Shown here: one piece after another, positions 8,688 to 16,969 of the stretch
Numbering within the stretch: the first letter of the stretch is position 1
How the letters are laid out: each line of letters begins with the position of its first letter
NCBI GenBank assembly: GCA_029259845.1
Contig: JAJDEI010000154.1
Coordinates: 1-33,597, forward strand
Source: Planctomycetaceae bacterium
GTDB taxonomy: Bacteria; Planctomycetota; Planctomycetia; Planctomycetales; Planctomycetaceae
Length of the DNA: 33,597 nt
Direction of reading: 5' to 3'
Made by a program: the position numbers and the translations under genes
The notes under the pieces: generated by a model
Told to the model about the DNA's origin: nothing
The model's input: only the letters and a program-made list of their open reading frames with translations
The model's database searches: none

Positions 8688-10202
8688 ATGCGCATTCTGT
8701 CGATGTCCTCCCCGTTGCTCGTCTGTCTCATCATCGCTTCCGCATGGCAGCCAGCCCGTGCGGAAGAGCCGGTTGCCATCGGTTCGCGGCGGGAACTGTT
8801 CGTCGACCGGGCGCTCGTTGACAGCATCGAAGGCGGGGCCGAGTTGCGGCTGCATCACCCCACACGCAGGGAAACGGCTATCAACTTCGACCAACCGTGG
8901 GAGGGCAACGCCAGTGGGTACACGACCGTCATTCAGGACGGCGACCTGTATCGAATGTACTACCGCGGACATCGCTACGTCATCGACGAGCCGCCGCTCA
9001 AGCAGGCACAGTCGGAGGCCGTCTGCTATGCCGAAAGCCGTGACGGCATCCACTGGGTCAAACCGAACCTCGGCCTGTTCGACTGGCCGGGTTCCCCGGA
9101 CAACAACATCATCTGGCGCGGCGGTCCGGAGACACACAACTTCGCACCGTTCAGGGACACCAACCCCGGCTGCCCGCCCGAACAGCGCTACAAAGCGGTC
9201 GCTGGAACGACCGCGAGCAAAGGTCTCCTGACGTTCCAATCGGCCGACGGCATCCACTGGTCCAAACTGAGCCACGGCCCGGTCGTGACCAAAGGGGCGT
9301 TTGACTCGCACAACACGGCCTTCTGGGATGCCGAGCGTGGCCGGTACGTGATGTACGTCCGTTACTTTAGCGAAGGAGAGTTTAAGGGGTTGCGTTCGAT
9401 TGGCATGTCCTGGTCGGATGACTTCGAGCATTGGGCCGATCCGGTCGGCCTGACGTATCCCGGCTCGCCGCCGCAGCAGATGTATACGAATCAGATCGCG
9501 CCCTACTTTCGTGCCCCGCACATTCTGATGGGGTTCCCCACCCGGTACGTCGCCCGCCCGCTGACCGAGCATGTTAAGATGCTCGAACCGGTATCGTTGC
9601 GAAAGCTGCTCTTCGCCGCCTCACTCCGTGTCGGAACAGACCTGACGGACGGCGTGTTCATGTCCAGCCGCGACGGCCAGATGTTCCACCGCTGGGATGA
9701 AGCCTTCCTCCGCCCCGGCCCCCAAGCCGCCGGCCGCTGGATCTACGGCGACAACTACCAAAGCTACGGCCTCTACGAGACAAAAGCCGACACGCCCGGT
9801 CTGCCCAATGAGATTTCGATGCTGTTCACCGAAAACGCCTGGCGGGACGACACTCATCGCCTGCAGCGCTACACCATCCGGCTCGACGGGTTCGTGTCCC
9901 TCAATGCGCCTTACGCGGGCGGTGACCTAACGACCAAGCCGGTAACGTTCACCGGAAAGCATCTGTCGCTGAACTACTCCACCTCCGCAGCCGGCAGCGT
10001 CCGCGTGGAGATTCAGGATGTAAACGGACAGCCGATTCCCGGCTACTCCCTCGACGACGCCCTGGAATTGTACGGCGACTCCACCGACCAGCAAGTCGCC
10101 TGGAAGAAAGGCCCGGACGTCTCCCCCCTCGCCGGCAAGCCCGTGCGGCTGCACATCGTCCTTCACGACGCAGACCTGTTCTCGTACCAGTTCACTCGAT
10201 AA
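8688..10202 (+). CDS. exported GH32-like / five-bladed-propeller-type protein
   Basis: This 504-aa protein has a Sec signal peptide (MRILSMSSPLLVCLIIASAWQPARAEE, cleavage near 25). Repeated motifs such as GDLYRMYYRG, AESRDGIHWVKPNLG, QSADGIHWSKLSHG, RYVMYVRYF and SSRDGQMFHRWDEAF are beta-strand turns of the kind seen in glycoside hydrolase family 32/43/62-type propellers. The C-terminal ~100 residues (KPVTFTGKHLSLNYSTSAAGSVRVEIQDVNGQPIPGYS) resemble a beta-sandwich carbohydrate-binding-like tail. Planctomycetes encode many such secreted proteins, often labelled hypothetical or glycosyl hydrolase-like. I cannot identify catalytic acids with confidence, so activity and substrate are open. An in-frame ATG at 8703 would shorten the signal peptide. 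It appears to be a single-gene unit. Confidence 0.72.
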   Translation: MRILSMSSPLLVCLIIASAWQPARAEEPVAIGSRRELFVDRALVDSIEGGAELRLHHPTRRETAINFDQPWEGNASGYTTVIQDGDLYRMYYRGHRYVIDEPPLKQAQSEAVCYAESRDGIHWVKPNLGLFDWPGSPDNNIIWRGGPETHNFAPFRDTNPGCPPEQRYKAVAGTTASKGLLTFQSADGIHWSKLSHGPVVTKGAFDSHNTAFWDAERGRYVMYVRYFSEGEFKGLRSIGMSWSDDFEHWADPVGLTYPGSPPQQMYTNQIAPYFRAPHILMGFPTRYVARPLTEHVKMLEPVSLRKLLFAASLRVGTDLTDGVFMSSRDGQMFHRWDEAFLRPGPQAAGRWIYGDNYQSYGLYETKADTPGLPNEISMLFTENAWRDDTHRLQRYTIRLDGFVSLNAPYAGGDLTTKPVTFTGKHLSLNYSTSAAGSVRVEIQDVNGQPIPGYSLDDALELYGDSTDQQVAWKKGPDVSPLAGKPVRLHIVLHDADLFSYQFTR

Positions 10203-10227
10203 GAACTCGGGACACCGATCAGGCTGC

Positions 10228-10250
10228 TTCCCTGCCTCGGGGAGGGAAGG
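10228..10250. terminator. hairpin after the 8688-10202 gene
   Basis: CTTCCCT (10228-10234) and AGGGAAG (10244-10250) form a 7-bp stem with a 9-nt loop, 25 nt after the stop. No U-tract follows, so it is only terminator-like. Confidence 0.35.
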
Positions 10251-10318
10251 AGACGACCGTCGGTTTGAGCAGCGGATAAGAGTCATCGGCTGTCCCGACC
10301 GTGCCTTTCTCGCCCGTA

Positions 10319-10348
10319 TTGAGTTTTCGATTAAGCAAAACATATATT
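10319..10348 (+). promoter_or_regulatory. sigma70-like promoter in an AT-rich island
   Basis: TTGAGT (10319-10324), an 18-nt spacer and TATATT (10343-10348) lie in a markedly AT-rich patch between two GC-rich genes. It would drive the outer-membrane protein gene starting at 10534, or at an upstream in-frame GTG at 10390. Nothing else is seen in the 10251-10533 spacer. Confidence 0.5.
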
Positions 10349-10533
10349 TTGGACGATCAAAATACTGTTGCCCCGAGACAGGTCAAGGCGTGACCGGATT
10401 TCAATCCTGCGTCGAATATCGTTCGAACGTGGAAACACGCTGGTTGAGAGGCCCTATTCGCAGGAAACACATTCGACCAGTTGGATGGTCCATGCATCAA
10501 CGCTGCTTCGGTATTGAAAGGGCTCTCGCCGTG

Positions 10534-11388
10534 ATGACTCGAACGCTCTGTCTCGTTGCGACCGCCCTCGGCGCGATTGATCCGTTCCCAGCGAACGCTG
10601 TCGCCGAAGGGACGCTGTTCCAGTGGCGCACCAACTCGCCCGTCGGTGGCCCCGACTTGGACGAGCCGCTGGTGACCGACCGGCCGGATTTCACCGAAGC
10701 CAGCGTGACGGTCGGCAAGGATGTGCTGCAGATCGAGTTCGGTTACACCTACGTGCAGAACGACGATGGCGGCGTACGCGACCAAACGCACTCATGGGGT
10801 GAGCCGCTCTTTCGGTACGGGCTTCTTCACGATTGGCTGGAGTTTCGCTTCGCCGTCTTCCCCGTCACCGCTGGGACATCGGCGATGGGCGGCACCGTCC
10901 GGACCAGCGGCACCGAGGATATCTATCTCGGCTTCAAGCTGGCCCTCACCGCACAGGACGGCATCCTGCCCGAAATGGCCCTTATCCCACAGATGACCGT
11001 CCCCACCGGCAGCAGCGCCTTTACCAATGGCCGCGTGCTCCCCGGAGCCAACTTGAACTACGCCTGGGAGATCAACGACTGCATCTCAACCGCCGGCAGC
11101 ACCCAGTTCAACCAAGCCATCGACAGCGGCACCGGGGGGGAGTACACGGAACTCGCCCAGTCCTGGACGGTCGTTTACAGCCTCACCGACGAACTCGGAG
11201 CCTACACCGAATGGTTCGCTCTGATCCCCACCGGCGGCGACACCGAGCACACCCAGCACATCCTCAACGGCGGCTTCACCTACCTGTTGACCAACGACAT
11301 CCAATGGGACATCCGCGCCGGCATCGGCCTCAACGACGCGGCAGACGACTTCTTCGCCGGTACGGGCCTGACAATTCGGCTACAGTAG
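10534..11388 (+). CDS. outer-membrane protein, phenol-degradation meta-pathway type
   Basis: From the ATG at 10534 the product is 284 aa with a signal peptide (MTRTLCLVATALGAIDPFPANAVAEG). The mature part starts with LVTDRPDFTEASVTVGKDVLQIEFGYTY, the hallmark opening of the 'putative MetA-pathway of phenol degradation' family (Phenol_MetA_deg). It continues as alternating beta-strands to FAGTGLTIRLQ, whose aromatic-poor but alternating end suits a beta-barrel. Members are thought to be outer-membrane barrels for hydrophobic substrate uptake, but most are uncharacterised. Upstream in-frame starts (GTG 10390, ATG 10492) would put an unlikely ~50-residue Arg-rich leader before the signal peptide. 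Confidence 0.68.
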   Translation: MTRTLCLVATALGAIDPFPANAVAEGTLFQWRTNSPVGGPDLDEPLVTDRPDFTEASVTVGKDVLQIEFGYTYVQNDDGGVRDQTHSWGEPLFRYGLLHDWLEFRFAVFPVTAGTSAMGGTVRTSGTEDIYLGFKLALTAQDGILPEMALIPQMTVPTGSSAFTNGRVLPGANLNYAWEINDCISTAGSTQFNQAIDSGTGGEYTELAQSWTVVYSLTDELGAYTEWFALIPTGGDTEHTQHILNGGFTYLLTNDIQWDIRAGIGLNDAADDFFAGTGLTIRLQ

Positions 11389-11425
11389 CGATTCGGCGCC
11401 ATCAAACGTGGCGAAGCATCGTAAA

Positions 11426-12283
11426 TCACGTCTTGATCAGCGACCGCAGTGTGCTCAGGTTGGCGACGTCCATGGCTTCGCCGTCCCGGTCCTCTTTCTT
11501 GGTTTCGAGGTACATTGGCAGTTTGGCGAACCGCCGGTCGTTGAGGATGAAACGAAACGGTTCGAGGCCGAGTTCGCCTTCGCCGATGTGGTCGTGCCGG
11601 TCGACGCGGCTGCCCTGGGGCTTTTTGCTGTCGTTGAGGTGGAACGCCCGCACGCGGTCCAGGCCGATGACATCATCCATCTCGGCAATGGTGGCGGTGT
11701 ACTCTTTCTTCGTCCTGAGGCCGTAACCGGCGGCGAAGATGTGACAGGTGTCGACGCACACGCCGAGCCGCGCGCTGTCTTTGACGCCCTCAATCAGTGT
11801 CGCCAGATGCTCGAAGCGGTGCCCGAGGTTGGTCCCCTGCCCCGCCGTCGTCTCCAGCCAGAACTCGACGGCAAAGCCCCTTGTCTGTTTGATCGCTTCA
11901 TCGAGCGCCCTGATGATCCGCTTGAGTCCGCCCGCTTCGGTGCTGTCCACGAAACTCCCCGGATGCATCACCACCCCGGCGAGTCCCAGCGCCTCCGCCC
12001 GCTCCATCTCGATGACCAGGGCATCGAGCGACTTCTGCCACAACTCGTCCTTGGGGGACGCGACGTTGATCAGATAACTATCGTGGGCACAGGGGATTTT
12101 CAGCCCGCTCTCACTCATCGCCTCTTGGAACAGTCGCACATCCTCATCGGTGATCGGCTTGGCCCGCCACTGGTTGTTGTTCTTCGTAAACAACTGCACC
12201 GTGTCCATCCCCAACTCCGCCGCCGCCCGCGCGGCCTTGTAATAGCCGCCGGCAATCGACATGTGAGCACCGAGCAATGGCAT
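11426..12283 (-). CDS. nfo: endonuclease IV (AP endonuclease)
   Basis: This 285-aa enzyme of base-excision repair cleaves the phosphodiester bond 5' to abasic sites in DNA using three zinc ions. All nine metal ligands of the E. coli Nfo fold can be placed: His67, His107, Glu144, Asp178, His181, His215, Asp228, His230 and Glu260. They occur within IPCAHDSYLINVAS, VVMHPGS, CVDTCHIFAAGY, FHLNDSK and GSRVDRHDHIGEG. Length and start (MPLLGAHMSIAGG) are normal for the family. It lies downstream of a repeat-bounded cassette, so its promoter region ends abruptly at that element about 20 bp from its start. Very secure. Confidence 0.97.
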   Translation of the reverse strand: MPLLGAHMSIAGGYYKAARAAAELGMDTVQLFTKNNNQWRAKPITDEDVRLFQEAMSESGLKIPCAHDSYLINVASPKDELWQKSLDALVIEMERAEALGLAGVVMHPGSFVDSTEAGGLKRIIRALDEAIKQTRGFAVEFWLETTAGQGTNLGHRFEHLATLIEGVKDSARLGVCVDTCHIFAAGYGLRTKKEYTATIAEMDDVIGLDRVRAFHLNDSKKPQGSRVDRHDHIGEGELGLEPFRFILNDRRFAKLPMYLETKKEDRDGEAMDVANLSTLRSLIKT

Positions 12284-12302
12284 GGCGGTTTGGTATTTGG
12301 GT

Positions 12303-12829
12303 GGTGAAGGACAAGGGAAAGGAAACGCGGATTGTGGCGGATCAGGCGGATTGACGCGGATTTCAATCAGGTGTGACGGTCACTTGCCTCACGCAAATAC
12401 GGTCGAACGTATATGATCCCGATCTGCCTATAAAACAACCCGCCGATTCCAGCACCCATGCCTGCGCCCAGAGATCCGGGAATGCCGAGATAGTGAGCGA
12501 ACCATCCTCCGAACACAATGCATAGGACACAGATGATCAAGGCAACCCAGACTTGCCAATGACGGAATCCATACCGGCAGTAATGTCTCCAAACCAGTTG
12601 CCGTTCTGACCGAGTTAAGTCGGCCAGTTCGGGGATGGAACGCAAAGTCCAATACATTGCGACGTCTCTAATGCCCAAGGGCGAGGGATCAATTATTCTT
12701 GGATATGAGACCAACGATATCAGTCTCACAGCTATCGAAGCGAATCTGATTAGCGAAACCGCGGACACGTGATCCGCGGTCATCCGCCTGATCCGCCCCA
12801 ATCCGCTTTTCCTTTCGTTGTCCTTCACC
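12303..12829 (-). mobile_element. cassette bounded by ~58-bp near-identical inverted repeats
   Basis: The left arm (12303-12361) and right arm (12772-12829) are reverse complements along their whole length, with about five mismatches and one 1-nt gap. Both carry the order GGTGAAGGACAA, AAAGGAAA, GCGGATT, then GGCGGATCAGGCGGAT and a final CGCGGAT. The 410 bp between them hold one small minus-strand gene (12367-12657) and AT-richer sequence. There is no transposase. It resembles a MITE-like or gene-cassette element inserted between nfo and the PH-domain gene. Mobility is inferred; no target duplication was identified. Confidence 0.6.
12367..12657 (-). CDS. small membrane protein carried in the long-TIR cassette
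   Basis: From the ATG at 12657 this is a 96-aa protein. A charged, aromatic N-terminal half (MYWTLRSIPELADLTRSERQLVWRHYCRYGFRHW) is followed by a hydrophobic helix (VWVALIICVLCIVFGGWFAHYL) and a Gly-rich segment (GSLGAGMGAGIGGLFYRQIGIIYVRPYL) that could form a second helix. The frame is open up to 12846, but that extension crosses the right inverted-repeat arm and looks like translated repeat. The family is not recognised. As the only gene between the two repeat arms, it is the apparent cargo of the element. A weak AGAG is the only SD-like signal. Confidence 0.55.
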   Translation of the reverse strand: MYWTLRSIPELADLTRSERQLVWRHYCRYGFRHWQVWVALIICVLCIVFGGWFAHYLGIPGSLGAGMGAGIGGLFYRQIGIIYVRPYLREASDRHT

Positions 12830-12860
12830 TCTGATTCAGAGTCCACCCCCGTCAGTCGTG

Positions 12861-13598
12861 CTACTGCTCCCGCACCTGCACCTGCAGGGCGCCGAGGAGT
12901 TTGGTGATGAGGCGTTCTTTCTTGCTGATCCAGAGGACGTTGTCGAGGACGATGGCTTTTCGCTCGCCGCTCGGATGGAGGACTAGGCGGCCGGATCCCA
13001 TCAGCATGTATTCAAAAATATCGTTGATCTCCTTCTCAACCCGCAACTGCCGGGTCGGGAAGCGTTCGAGGTCGCTGAGGATGCCGTGGTGATGCAGCAA
13101 CTCGTTGGGCCGCACTTCCCAGTAGTCGAACTTGCGATTGATGGCCACACCCCCATAGATCAGCCCCAGCACGATCGAGACGATCCAGTAGAACGTGGCG
13201 TTGGCACGCGGCTGCAGCGACGTCAGCCAACCTCGGACGGACGGTAGGACATCAGGGAAGTAGACCACCAGCAACGACCCGCCGAGCACGAGCGCGACGC
13301 CGATAAAAAACAGCGTCAATGATGTCGTCCGGGGAAAATCAAAGCCCAGCACCACCAGGTTGATCGAAAACACGATGAGGAACGTCCATGTCAGGATGAT
13401 TGCCATGCTCCCCTCCAAGCCGGCGAACGACAGCAGGATCGCCGCAGCGATCGCGATGAACCATGCCGGCCACATGAAGATGATCTTCGGATAGGAGACC
13501 AGAATGACTCCTTCGTTCCCCTGATTTTCATTCGGCATGGCTTCCGTTTCCTGCTTGGCACTGGTGGATTCGTCAGTCACAGTCGGTTCCTCTTGCAT
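12861..13598 (-). CDS. membrane protein with C-terminal bacterial PH (bPH2-like) domain
   Basis: This encodes a 245-aa protein. The N-terminal ~30 residues are acidic and hydrophilic. Four hydrophobic segments follow: IIFMWPAWFIAIAAAILLSFAG, MAIILTWTFLIVFSINLVVLGF, TSLTLFFIGVALVLGGSLLVVYF and ATFYWIVSIVLGLIYGGVAI. The cytoplasmic C-terminal ~90 residues (YWEVRPNELLHHHGILSDLERFPTRQLRVEKEINDIFEYMLMGSGRLVLHPSGERKAIVLDNVLWISKKE) match the bacterial PH/YdbS-like pattern. The role of such proteins is unknown. An in-frame Met at about residue 22 (MPNENQGNEG) is an alternative start. It lies between two repeat-bounded elements, each within about 45 bp, which have isolated it from its neighbours. Confidence 0.72.
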   Translation of the reverse strand: MQEEPTVTDESTSAKQETEAMPNENQGNEGVILVSYPKIIFMWPAWFIAIAAAILLSFAGLEGSMAIILTWTFLIVFSINLVVLGFDFPRTTSLTLFFIGVALVLGGSLLVVYFPDVLPSVRGWLTSLQPRANATFYWIVSIVLGLIYGGVAINRKFDYWEVRPNELLHHHGILSDLERFPTRQLRVEKEINDIFEYMLMGSGRLVLHPSGERKAIVLDNVLWISKKERLITKLLGALQVQVREQ

Positions 13599-13639
13599 TG
13601 TTGTGAACGCGTATGGAGGGATATTGGATCATTGTTTTT

Positions 13640-13925
13640 TTCACCGTGGAGACGCTGAGACACGGAGAATGCGCAGAGCGGGTGCGATCTATCCTCACCG
13701 CGTGCTCGCACACCCTGATATTCGAGCGGCAGCGACAATTCTTTCTGAAAAGGAATGTCCCGAGCGAAGAATTCCCTCACAAGGCCATCTGGACAAGTTG
13801 GCTCCGGCAGCCCCGATCCAAGAAATCGGACGCACCCCAATCGCCGCTCCAATGATCCGCCCGGTCCCCTGTTTCCGCTCGAACATCTCCGCGCGTCCTC
13901 CGTGTCTCCGCGCCTCCGTGGTGAA
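13640..13925 (-). pseudogene. decayed GxxExxY unit with terminal inverted repeats
   Basis: The ends TTCACCGTGGAG (13640-13651) and CTCCGTGGTGAA (13914-13925) match the type of the intact unit at 5793-6236. The minus strand encodes a broken GxxExxY protein. One frame, from an ATG at 13886, gives MFERKQGTGRIIGAAIGVRPI. A shifted frame continues as REFFARDIPFQKELSLPLEYQGV and then jumps to the tail (HPLCAFSVSQRLHGE). The middle part, with the D...ExK nuclease residues, is missing. The unit is 286 bp against 444 bp for the intact one; the 158-bp difference fits an internal deletion of about 53 codons. This is a relic and is not expected to make a functional protein. Confidence 0.72.
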
Positions 13926-13944
13926 TTGAACCGTCCAACGAGAC

Positions 13945-15150
13945 TCACGCGCCGAATTTCTCCAGCCGCCCTGCATGGGCGAGCGCCATCGGCATCAGGT
14001 ACTTGGCCTCGAACTGTCCCAGTCCGCCGGCGCGGCATTGGGACTCACCGAAGGCTTCACTGCCGTCGTACCGGCACATCTCGGCGGAGATGAGCGTGGG
14101 CACTGGATGCCAACTGTGGGATCGCATCTTACTCGGCGTCGAATGGTCGCCCGTGACAATGACCACCGTGGGGTCCAGCGCGAGGATCTTCGGGATGCAG
14201 GCGTCGGCCTCTTCCGTCCGTTTGACCTTCGCAGCGAAGTTGCCGTCCTCTCCGGTCGAGTCGGTGTATTTGAAGTGGACGAAAAAGAAATCGTGCTCGT
14301 TCCACGACCGGGCCAGCCAGTCCATCTGATCGTCGAGCGTCGTACTGGGGCCGATGATGTCCATCCCCACGAGCTTGGCGAGTCCCCGGTACATCGGGTA
14401 CACGGCGATCGCCGCCGCCCGGGTCCCGTACACCTCTTCAAACGTGGGGATGGGCGGACGTTTGGCGATGCCCCGCAGCGTGAGAAAGTTTGCCGGGTGA
14501 CCCTCCTTGAGCACCTCGCGGGCCTGCGCGAGAAACTGTTTCGCAACTTCAACAGTCCGCTGCGACGCCTCGTTACGGGCGACCGGTTCGAGGGGCGGCA
14601 CGCCGGTTTGCTGCGGGTCGGTGTCATCAACATCGCCCCCCAGTCCCTCGCCACGAAACACGACGACCAGCCGGTATTCTTTCACGTGCCGCACGAAGAC
14701 TTCCACGCTCGGGATTTCAATCTGATCGAGCTTTTCGCACAATGGCGCAGCGATCTCATTGCCGACCCGTCCCGCGCGGCGGTCGGCGATATTGCCGTCC
14801 TCGTCGAGCGTACAGAAATTCCCCCGGATGGCCACGTCGTCCGGCCCGAGGTCGAAGTCGATGCCCAGCGCCTCCAGAACGCCGCGCCCAATCTGGTACG
14901 CCAGCGGGTCGTATCCGAACAATCCCAGATGCCCCGGCCCGGACCCCGGCGTAATCCCCGGCAGCACCGGGGTGCTCAGTCCCAACGTTCCTCGCCTGGC
15001 GAGGGCATCGAGGTGGGGCGTGTTGGCCGTCTCCAGTTCCGTCTTGCCCCCCGGTTCGAGCGGCAGCCCGCCCAAACCGTCCGCAACAAGCAGGACGATC
15101 TTGGAGTCATTCTTCAGTTGCAGCTTGCGTGTCAGGTCGTGAATGGACAT
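13945..15150 (-). CDS. apgM: 2,3-bisphosphoglycerate-independent phosphoglycerate mutase, ApgM type
   Basis: This interconverts 3- and 2-phosphoglycerate in glycolysis and gluconeogenesis, in the cytoplasm. The start at 15150 (MSIHDLTRKLQLKNDSKIVLLVADGLGGLP) gives 401 aa, the normal length for the archaeal-type ApgM family. Alkaline-phosphatase-superfamily metal sites are visible: VADGLGG (Asp24), the phosphoserine loop TPGSGPGHLGLFGYDP (Ser70), HFKYTDSTGEDG and VIVTGDHSTPS. A longer frame from 15222 adds 24 residues of doubtful value. No SD is evident. The gene stands apart from the glycosyltransferase upstream, separated by a 404-bp spacer. Sure of the family. Confidence 0.93.
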   Translation of the reverse strand: MSIHDLTRKLQLKNDSKIVLLVADGLGGLPLEPGGKTELETANTPHLDALARRGTLGLSTPVLPGITPGSGPGHLGLFGYDPLAYQIGRGVLEALGIDFDLGPDDVAIRGNFCTLDEDGNIADRRAGRVGNEIAAPLCEKLDQIEIPSVEVFVRHVKEYRLVVVFRGEGLGGDVDDTDPQQTGVPPLEPVARNEASQRTVEVAKQFLAQAREVLKEGHPANFLTLRGIAKRPPIPTFEEVYGTRAAAIAVYPMYRGLAKLVGMDIIGPSTTLDDQMDWLARSWNEHDFFFVHFKYTDSTGEDGNFAAKVKRTEEADACIPKILALDPTVVIVTGDHSTPSKMRSHSWHPVPTLISAEMCRYDGSEAFGESQCRAGGLGQFEAKYLMPMALAHAGRLEKFGA

Positions 15151-15180
15151 GGTGCAGGTCGGAAAGTAGAGAGCGGCAAA

Positions 15181-15204
15181 GCCCACGGGCCGCGCCCCAT
15201 GAGC
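15181..15204. repeat. imperfect copy of a GCCCACGGG...CCCGTGGGC hairpin; spacer 15151-15554
   Basis: GCCCACGGG at 15181-15189 is followed by a degenerate right arm CCCATGAGC. The same unit with intact pairing occurs at 16930-16953, also after AA. The rest of the 404-bp spacer 15151-15554 shows no gene; its only other structure is the hairpin at 15530-15552. Confidence 0.4.
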
Positions 15205-15529
15205 AACGTCACGTGAGAACATTCAGCGAGCGGCATTGTCGATGAGTGCCCCCCTCGCATCAAGCGTGTCCGGCGCAATCGCTGCCAACATTCATGAACT
15301 GCCCGTCTGCTGGACTGCGCGACCGGCTGTAGCGGCCCCCGTTTCGTGGCATTCGCCTGCACTATCGATTGGCCGTCCTCATCCTGCTGGTGATCCGGCC
15401 GAATCGGCTCACTCTTGCGACCTGATCATATCGCCGAAACGGTGACAGCCGACGGGGGACGGCACATTGGGACGCAAGTCTCGACATGGTCGGTGATCGC
15501 GTTGGCCGCATTGTCGCGATCGGACCGAT

Positions 15530-15552
15530 CGTTCCCGCCCCAGGCGGGAACG
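15530..15552 (-). terminator. strong hairpin just after the glycosyltransferase stop
   Basis: CGTTCCCGCC (15530-15539) and GGCGGGAACG (15543-15552) form a perfect 10-bp GC-rich stem with a 3-nt loop. It starts 2 nt past the stop of the minus-strand gene at 15555. No U-tract follows on the minus strand, so it would act as a pause or 3'-end stabiliser, or as an atypical terminator. Confidence 0.55.
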
Positions 15553-15554
15553 GA

Positions 15555-16850
15555 TCAACGGGCTGCCGGCCCGGCATGTCTCAACACTTGCAACGTGCTC
15601 GCAGCAATCGCGGTCAGGCTGAACTGCTCGCGAACTCTCGACTGGCCCGTGCGGCCCAATGTGCGGCACGTTGCCGGATGGTCGAGGAGTTCCTCAAAGG
15701 CATCCGCGAGTGATTGCGGGCTCTTCGGTTCCACGAGGATGCCCCCGCCGGTGGCATCGAGCATTTCGGGAAAAGCGCCGTGGGCCGGCTGGATGACGGG
15801 GACGCCGTTGGCGAGCGCTTCGAGGACGTACAGGCCTTTCGGTTCGCCAAACTCCGTGGGCACGCTGAGGACGTCGAGCGTTTTGTAAAAGGCGACCTTC
15901 TCGGCGAGCGTGGACGGACTACCGACAGCCTGGAAGGAATCGCCGAGCGGCCGGGCCGTCGCCTGGAGAGTTTGGAAGTAGCGGCGGTGTTGGGGAGTGA
16001 GGTGCCCTCCGACTTTGACGCGAAACTCTCCGGGGCGGCGGGCGTGCAGCAGCAGCGCAGCATCGACGAGGTGGTGCAGGCCCTTCTCGGGAGAAATGCG
16101 GGCGAAAAAGCCAATGGTGAACGGTTGCGACCGGTCGTGAGAACGCGGCTGTCCATCGTGGCCGCGATGATCGATGCCGAGCGGGATGACGTGAAAACGC
16201 TCCTTCGGCAGCTGCAGGTACTCAGACATGTGGTCGCGGTAGAAGTTGGTGTGCGTGAAGAAGCCGTCGAACTGCCGGGCACGCTCGGAGACGGCGTCGA
16301 GGACCCGTTGCTTGTGCGTTTCGGGCAGCTCTTCAGTGAAGACGTCGTCGCCCTGAAGCGTGCAGTACACCGGTCCTGAGAAGCGGTCCTTCAGCCGCAG
16401 CAGTGCACCGACGAGCAGTGCGTTCGAGAAGATCACAACGTCCGGTTTGACGTGCCCGACAATGTGCTCGACCAGCTCGTCGACTTTCCCGGCAAGCGGG
16501 CCGCTTTCACCGGCCAGCATATCGAGCGCAAGGTCTCCCAGGACGGCTGCGTCGTTGCTGATCGAAAGCTTGCTGAGCAGCCGCAACACGCCGGGGTGAT
16601 CGAGTGGCCGGGTGAGCATGCGCGGCAGCCGTCGCCACAGCCGCGAACGATGCTCCAGATAGACGTTGACGCCTCCCATGAACACGTGCGAATCGCTCAC
16701 GTCCCGTTCGTCGACACGAATCGGCGTGTACGTCGGGATCAGCGAGACCTCCGCCCCGGCATCCATCAGCGCACGGGCCCACGTGTTGTCGTGCATGCAC
16801 GACCCGCAGAACATGCCGGCCCCGCCGGCGGTGATGATGGCGATGTGCAC
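15555..16850 (-). CDS. GT4-family glycosyltransferase
   Basis: This 431-aa cytoplasmic or membrane-associated enzyme transfers a sugar from a nucleotide-sugar donor. It has the GT-B fold. The N-terminal acceptor domain begins MHIAIITAGGAGMFCGSCMHDNTWARALMDAGAEVSLIPTYTPIR. The hinge and donor domain start near HVIPLGIDHRGHDG and FTIGFFARISPEKGLHHLVDA. The EX7E-type donor motif lies in EFGEPKGLYVLEALANGVPVIQPAHGAFPEML. The Cys-containing GGAGMFCGSCMHDN start is distinctive of a planctomycete GT4 subgroup; its acceptor is not known to me. It is followed by a strong hairpin and lies downstream of a glutamine amidotransferase gene in the same direction, with a repeat-filled 119-bp gap. Confidence 0.88.
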   Translation of the reverse strand: MHIAIITAGGAGMFCGSCMHDNTWARALMDAGAEVSLIPTYTPIRVDERDVSDSHVFMGGVNVYLEHRSRLWRRLPRMLTRPLDHPGVLRLLSKLSISNDAAVLGDLALDMLAGESGPLAGKVDELVEHIVGHVKPDVVIFSNALLVGALLRLKDRFSGPVYCTLQGDDVFTEELPETHKQRVLDAVSERARQFDGFFTHTNFYRDHMSEYLQLPKERFHVIPLGIDHRGHDGQPRSHDRSQPFTIGFFARISPEKGLHHLVDAALLLHARRPGEFRVKVGGHLTPQHRRYFQTLQATARPLGDSFQAVGSPSTLAEKVAFYKTLDVLSVPTEFGEPKGLYVLEALANGVPVIQPAHGAFPEMLDATGGGILVEPKSPQSLADAFEELLDHPATCRTLGRTGQSRVREQFSLTAIAASTLQVLRHAGPAAR

Positions 16851-16856
16851 GGGGAG

Positions 16857-16953
16857 ATGGGAGACCGGAATGAGGAGATAGGAAATAGGACTTGGGAAAT
16901 AGGTGTTCGGAAACAGGAGATCGGCTCAAGCCCACGGGCTGCGCCCCGTGGGC
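16857..16953. repeat. GGAGATAGGAAATAG-like low-complexity tract plus 9-bp hairpin
   Basis: Between 16857 and 16923 the sequence cycles through variants of GGAGATAGGAAATAGG. It ends in a hairpin with arms GCCCACGGG (16930-16938) and CCCGTGGGC (16945-16953). The tract fills nearly all of the spacer between the amidotransferase and glycosyltransferase genes. It is probably a dispersed repeat family; function unknown. Confidence 0.5.
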
Positions 16954-16969
16954 GCTGCGGTTTCCGCGC

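Noticed and set aside
12658..12846. 63-residue N-terminal extension of the cassette gene
   Set aside because: It translates the right inverted-repeat arm, so the ATG at 12657 is a more natural start.
13975..15216. 413-aa open frame on the plus strand
   Set aside because: It is antisense to apgM, which has clear catalytic motifs; the plus-strand product is Arg/His-rich with no fold.
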